DNA of 64,000 nucleotides from Spirosoma agri (GTDB taxonomy: Bacteria > Bacteroidota > Bacteroidia > Cytophagales > Spirosomataceae): positions 496,001-560,000 of the forward strand of contig NZ_JAAGNZ010000002.1 of NCBI RefSeq assembly GCF_010747415.1. The letters run 5' to 3'. The notes under the pieces were generated by a model. That model had not been told where the DNA came from, made no database searches, and saw only the letters and a list, made by a program, of their open reading frames with translations. The position numbers and the translations under genes are program-made. Below are positions 60,549 through 64,000 of this stretch, one piece after another. How positions within the stretch are numbered: position 1 is the stretch's first letter; each line of letters opens with the position of its first letter.

Positions 60549-62024
60549 TTATTTGTTGCGCGTGCTCAGGTAATACACCGGAATACCGAGTCCGGCGATC
60601 AGCAGGCCCATGCCCGTGTTGAAGGTTTTGGTATAGAGCAGAATGCCACAGATCGTCAGGGCAGCAATGACATAGAGCGCGGGAACAACCGGATATCCAA
60701 ACGCACGATACGGACGCTCGGCATTCGGTTCGGTCCGCCGGAGTCGGAACAGGCCGGCAATCGTGACCATGTAGAAAAGCAGCGACGCAAAGGTGCAGTA
60801 ATCAAGCAGATCGCCGTATTTACCGGACAAACAAAGGATCGACGCCCAGATGCATTGAAGCCACAACGCCCGACCCGGAACCGCATTTTCGTTCAGGTGG
60901 GATGCCTGCTTGATGAACAGCCCGTCTTTAGCCATAGCATAGTAGAGTCGTGCGCCAGCCAGAATCAGCCCGTTGTTACAACCAAAGGTCGACACCATGA
61001 TCAGAACGGCCATGATGGCAACGGCTACATTGCCAAAAACCGTTTCGACGGCGGCTGTTGCTACGCGGTCGGCATCGGCAAACTGGATACCACGACCAAC
61101 AATGTCTGTAGCCGTTGGCAAGCCTTTGAGGGGTAATAGGGAGAGGTAGGAAACGTTCGCCAGGAAATAGATCGTCGTCACAATGAGTGTACCGAAAAAC
61201 AGAGCCAGCGGAATGTTTCGGCGCGGATTCTTAATTTCTCCGGCAATAAACGTCACATTATTCCACGCATCCGCCGAAAATAAAGACCCGATCATCGACG
61301 TGCCAAATGCTAAAATCAACGCCATGCCCGCCAACGGAATAACCTCGCCCGTTGCCGACGTACTGCTCGCATCCCAGGCGTTACTGAGGTTAGTCGATAG
61401 CAACCCACTGCTGAGTCCAATGGTAATACCGATCACAATCAATCCAAGCAAAGCGATCAGTTTGGCGGATGTGAACACGTTCTGAATCAGCTTGCCGCTT
61501 TGCACCCCCCGGCTGTTGAGCCACGTCAGCAGGACCAGACTCGAGATGGCGAAGAGTGATCCCAGCGTGATTTTGATGGGCCCCAGCGCCAGCAGGACAT
61601 TGTCGGGGCCAAGGGCCGGAATAAACACCGCCGTATATTTAGTGAACGCAACGGCTACCGCAGCAATCGTGCCCGTTTGAATGACCGTAAACACCGTCCA
61701 CCCGTAGACAAAACCCGTCAGGCGACCGTAGGCCCGCTGAATATAAATGTACTGTCCGCCTGCTTTGGGCATCATACCGGCCAGCTCCCCATAGCTAAGT
61801 GCAGCCGCCACCGTTAGTACGCCCGTCAAGACCCAAAGCATTAATAGCCACCCCGATGAGCCAAGATTACGGGCCATGTCGGCGGTAACGATGAACACCC
61901 CCGAGCCGATCATCGAACCTGAAACAATCAGGGTGGAGTCGATCAGACTGAGTGAGCGTTTGAATTCGGTTGGTTCGGAGGTTACGTCATCCGAGTAAAG
62001 CGTATTGGGTAGTTTGTCTGCCAT
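60549..62024 (-). CDS. APC-family amino-acid permease
   Basis: ATG 62024 (MADKLPNTLYSDD) gives 491 residues; the open frame to 62192 adds non-conserved sequence. The protein has 12 or more hydrophobic segments and the APC signature 'LSLIDSTLIVSGSMIGSGVFIVTADMARNLG' in helix 1. 'LSYGELAGMMPKAGGQYIYIQRAYG', 'ALILAFGTSMIGSLFSADAWNNVTFIAGEIKNPRRNIP' and 'RRTEPNAERPYRAFGYPVVP' are typical of the LAT-like or amino acid/polyamine exchanger subgroup. It is cytoplasmic-membrane located, with the substrate unknown. It converges on the LacI gene. Confidence 0.93.
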   Translation of the reverse strand: MADKLPNTLYSDDVTSEPTEFKRSLSLIDSTLIVSGSMIGSGVFIVTADMARNLGSSGWLLMLWVLTGVLTVAAALSYGELAGMMPKAGGQYIYIQRAYGRLTGFVYGWTVFTVIQTGTIAAVAVAFTKYTAVFIPALGPDNVLLALGPIKITLGSLFAISSLVLLTWLNSRGVQSGKLIQNVFTSAKLIALLGLIVIGITIGLSSGLLSTNLSNAWDASSTSATGEVIPLAGMALILAFGTSMIGSLFSADAWNNVTFIAGEIKNPRRNIPLALFFGTLIVTTIYFLANVSYLSLLPLKGLPTATDIVGRGIQFADADRVATAAVETVFGNVAVAIMAVLIMVSTFGCNNGLILAGARLYYAMAKDGLFIKQASHLNENAVPGRALWLQCIWASILCLSGKYGDLLDYCTFASLLFYMVTIAGLFRLRRTEPNAERPYRAFGYPVVPALYVIAALTICGILLYTKTFNTGMGLLIAGLGIPVYYLSTRNK

Positions 62025-62465
62025 GAAGAAGAGGATGTAGGCGCAAGAAGCGGCCCATTGCGCAAAATAACAAACCTTTACGCATAAAACCGCACCGTCT
62101 GACCGCTTAAAATTCTGTTGGTTTGCTGAATGGCAGAATTTATTTTGTGGGGGGTAACGGCCAAACGTCAGGAAAAGAATAGGTGCGGTCAAAAGAAAAT
62201 TGTTGCCCCGAGTTACTGCTTAACGACCAATCTGATAACACAACTACGCCGGAATAAGGCCCAGAACGGGGAAGTCAGGAGAACACCAGCCAGAAAATTT
62301 GTTCTACAGACAGGCGTTAACAAACGTAATTCCGTCTGGTCTGCTAACGCGGAGATAGACACTGGATCAGCGACGATACCGAATTCGGGTAGTTACCGAC
62401 TTCGCCATTCTTCAAACCCACATGTGCGGTCCAGGTAAAAAAGGCACTTTAGAAACTCAATCTAT
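62025..62465. other. Intergenic region between divergent permease and methyltransferase genes
   Basis: Open frames here (62130-62438 on the plus strand and the upstream extension of the permease frame) lack recognisable protein character. No clear promoter, operator or long repeat was seen. The plus-strand stretch 62440-62465 is the immediate leader of the methyltransferase gene. Confidence 0.45.
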
Positions 62466-63284
62466 ATGGCTCATTCTGCCAACACACACGCAGATCAATC
62501 CGATGGGAAACATTCCTATACCAACAATACTGTTTATGAGGCCGATCATGACATCTGGTGGCATCCTGACGCGTTGTTCTTCATGCTTAAAACCTCCGTC
62601 AACCCGGCGCGGATGGGTTATTTCAGTCGCATCGTGCAGCAACATTTGCCCGATGTCGCTGGTAAAACGTTGTTGGATGTTGGCTGCGGGGGAGGAATTC
62701 TGGCTGAAGCGTTTGCGAATCTGGGCATTGCCGTAACGGGTATCGATCCGTCCGCTTCAGCTATTGATACGGCTCGTCGTCATGCTGGTCAGGGGGGGCT
62801 ATCCATCACGTACAGGACCGGAACGGGGGAACGGTTGCCATTTCCCGATGCTTCGTTCGACTTTGTGAGTTGCTGCGATGTACTGGAGCACGTTCAGGAT
62901 GTCGATGCAGTGCTAATGGAAATCAGCCGCGTGCTAAAACCGGGTGGTTTCTTTTTCTACGATACCGTTAACCGGACCTGGCTAAGCTGGTTATTTCTGA
63001 TCAAAGTTGCCCAGGACTGGAAACGATGGGCGTTCATGAAACCCAACCAGCATCTGTACCACCGATTTGTTAAACCCGACGAACTGCATCAGAAAATGGA
63101 GCGGCTGGGCCTGACGAACCAGGATACGCGCGGTATGGTCGCTGATTATCCTATACTGAAAACGCTTTACTGGCTCCGCAAGCGAACCTCCGGCGATTGG
63201 ACATTCCGCGAACTGGGCGAACGAATGAAAATGCGCGAAGGGCGCGATACGAATTTTTGTTACATGGGCTGGGCAAGGAAATAG
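62466..63284 (+). CDS. UbiG-like SAM-dependent O-methyltransferase
   Basis: A 272-residue class I methyltransferase. 'NNTVYEADHDIWWHPDALFFMLKTSVNPARMGYFSRIV' resembles the UbiG N-terminus. SAM motif I is 'TLLDVGCGGGILAEAFANLG', followed by 'VTGIDPSASAIDTARRHA', 'FDFVSCCDVLEHVQD' and 'PGGFFFYDTVNRTW', all close to UbiG (ubiquinone O-methylation). Cytophagales normally use menaquinone, so a ubiquinone role is doubtful and the true substrate is unknown. Confidence 0.85.
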   Translation: MAHSANTHADQSDGKHSYTNNTVYEADHDIWWHPDALFFMLKTSVNPARMGYFSRIVQQHLPDVAGKTLLDVGCGGGILAEAFANLGIAVTGIDPSASAIDTARRHAGQGGLSITYRTGTGERLPFPDASFDFVSCCDVLEHVQDVDAVLMEISRVLKPGGFFFYDTVNRTWLSWLFLIKVAQDWKRWAFMKPNQHLYHRFVKPDELHQKMERLGLTNQDTRGMVADYPILKTLYWLRKRTSGDWTFRELGERMKMREGRDTNFCYMGWARK

Positions 63285-64000
63285 TTACCGTATTTCGATC
63301 TCATCGACCATAAGTTGCGCCGGTTTGCCGGGATTGCGTAAACCCGATGGCACCCGGCCAATATTTCGGGCAATGATGCGTACGTAGCGGGCAGTAGTGG
63401 GCGAAAAATCGAACGGGAGCCGGACAAATGCCCGCTTTCCTCCCTCGGCAGCATCGGTTTTTCTCGACAGGACCGGGGTAAATGTTTTCCCATCGTCCGA
63501 AACGGAAATCTCAACCTGTTTGGGTAGACAGATATTACGGGCGGTGTATTTAAGGAAGCCAACCCGAACGCTCGTTACGGACTGCGACTGGCCGAGATCG
63601 ACAACCGCGTTGATGTCACTGATGAACGATACGACGCCCGCTATTTCGTAGCCGCCCATGCCGCCGGTAGTACCATCGGTCAGGCTGTAATTTTTGTCGG
63701 GTCTGCCCGTGGTTGGCGCAGTCAATAACGTATACGGTTTGCCCGTCGCTTTCGAGACAAGAAACTCTTTCTGCACTTTCGCCGGTCGACTGAGCGGTTT
63801 TCTGTCGGCGAATGCCGCTGTCCGGATGGTGGTCGTCTTATCCAGCACCAGCGGGTTACCGTACCGGGCCGACTCGCCGGAAGGGATGCTGCCATCGAGC
63901 GTGTACCGAATGTCCGGAACCTGGTTGCTGGCTGCTATCGTAATAGCAACTTTACCATCAGCCGTGGGTTTGGCCGAGAAGGAAGGATCATAAACTGTCC
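63285..64000 (-). CDS. C-terminal part of a probable beta-N-acetylhexosaminidase (GH20) or similar glycosidase (partial)
   Basis: The minus-strand frame stays open from 64000 to the stop at 63285; an apparent start at 63848 is only an internal GTG. The visible 238 residues hold a chitobiase/hexosaminidase C-terminal-type domain ('VPDIRYTLDGSIPSGESARY' then 'TTTIRTAAFADRKPLS'), followed by an F5/8 type C (discoidin-like) domain ('VVDLGQSQSVTSVRVGFLKY', 'VEISVSDDGKTFTPVL', 'ARYVRIIARNIGRVPSG'). This pairing ends many Bacteroidota GH20 enzymes. The catalytic domain is outside the window, so the family call is inferred. Confidence 0.72.
   Translation of the reverse strand, partial: TVYDPSFSAKPTADGKVAITIAASNQVPDIRYTLDGSIPSGESARYGNPLVLDKTTTIRTAAFADRKPLSRPAKVQKEFLVSKATGKPYTLLTAPTTGRPDKNYSLTDGTTGGMGGYEIAGVVSFISDINAVVDLGQSQSVTSVRVGFLKYTARNICLPKQVEISVSDDGKTFTPVLSRKTDAAEGGKRAFVRLPFDFSPTTARYVRIIARNIGRVPSGLRNPGKPAQLMVDEIEIR

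Noticed and set aside
62130..62438. A 102-codon plus-strand ORF upstream of the UbiG-like gene
   Set aside because: No recognisable motif, a basic composition typical of random frames, and it is followed closely by the real methyltransferase start; treated as non-coding.

Overview
The window looks like chromosome of a Bacteroidota member of the order Cytophagales, most like Spirosoma or a relative. The evidence is a SusC/SusD pair, TonB-type energy-transducer domains, Bacteroidota promoters (TTG, about 20 bp, TAnnTTTG), many secreted enzymes and Tat-type 'SRRSFL' leaders, a eukaryote-like NADP-isocitrate dehydrogenase, and moderate GC. This assignment rests on gene content, not on a database search. 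No rRNA, tRNA, CRISPR array, prophage or intact insertion sequence was seen.

Region 1 (1-31,000) is mostly housekeeping. It opens with a MarR regulator overlapping a truncated aldehyde dehydrogenase gene, facing an HlyD/TolC efflux pair across a shared region with two MarR-type operators. Then come a stand-alone acyl carrier protein, 2-phosphosulfolactate phosphatase, gcvT, a TonB-domain/MORN-like protein, deoC, and an RsuA/RluB pseudouridine synthase with a very long Arg/Asp/Asn-rich tail. These are followed by acetoacetyl-CoA synthetase, an S41 protease, ffh, an EEP-family enzyme, an M20 amidohydrolase, icd, a Dabb protein, a truncated Uma2 remnant, a DPP-IV-like peptidase, a YcxB-like membrane protein, a PyrR-like phosphoribosyltransferase, a DUF418 protein and a SNF2 helicase.

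Region 2 (31,391-60,517) is a carbohydrate locus of about 29 kb bounded by two LacI-family regulators. A plus-strand arm (32,831-45,590) encodes an exported RraA-like protein, a Tat-type mandelate-racemase/enolase-family dehydratase, mannonate dehydratase UxuA, a GH67 alpha-glucuronidase, three exported Gfo/Idh/MocA oxidoreductases, a ThuA-like protein, an SDR dehydrogenase and a secreted protein of unknown function. A minus-strand arm (59,228 to 45,697) encodes SusC, SusD, a secreted toroid-type glycosidase-like protein, a sodium:solute symporter, a GH2 glycosidase and an FAD oxidoreductase; the last three overlap. Together this suggests uptake and breakdown of glucuronic-acid-containing oligosaccharides, such as aldouronic acids from glucuronoxylan. 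The number of export signals on redox, dehydratase and aldolase-like enzymes suggests that part of the sugar-acid chemistry happens in the periplasm.

Region 3 (60,549-64,000) holds an APC-family amino-acid permease, a UbiG-like methyltransferase, and the C-terminal part of a probable beta-N-acetylhexosaminidase that runs off the window.

The most unusual non-coding features are long perfect inverted repeats. They include a 52-bp uninterrupted palindrome between susC and its divergent LacI regulator, a 39-bp perfect hairpin below ffh, a 39-bp inverted repeat inserted in frame in the FAD oxidoreductase gene, and at least two families of dispersed imperfect hairpins next to stop codons.
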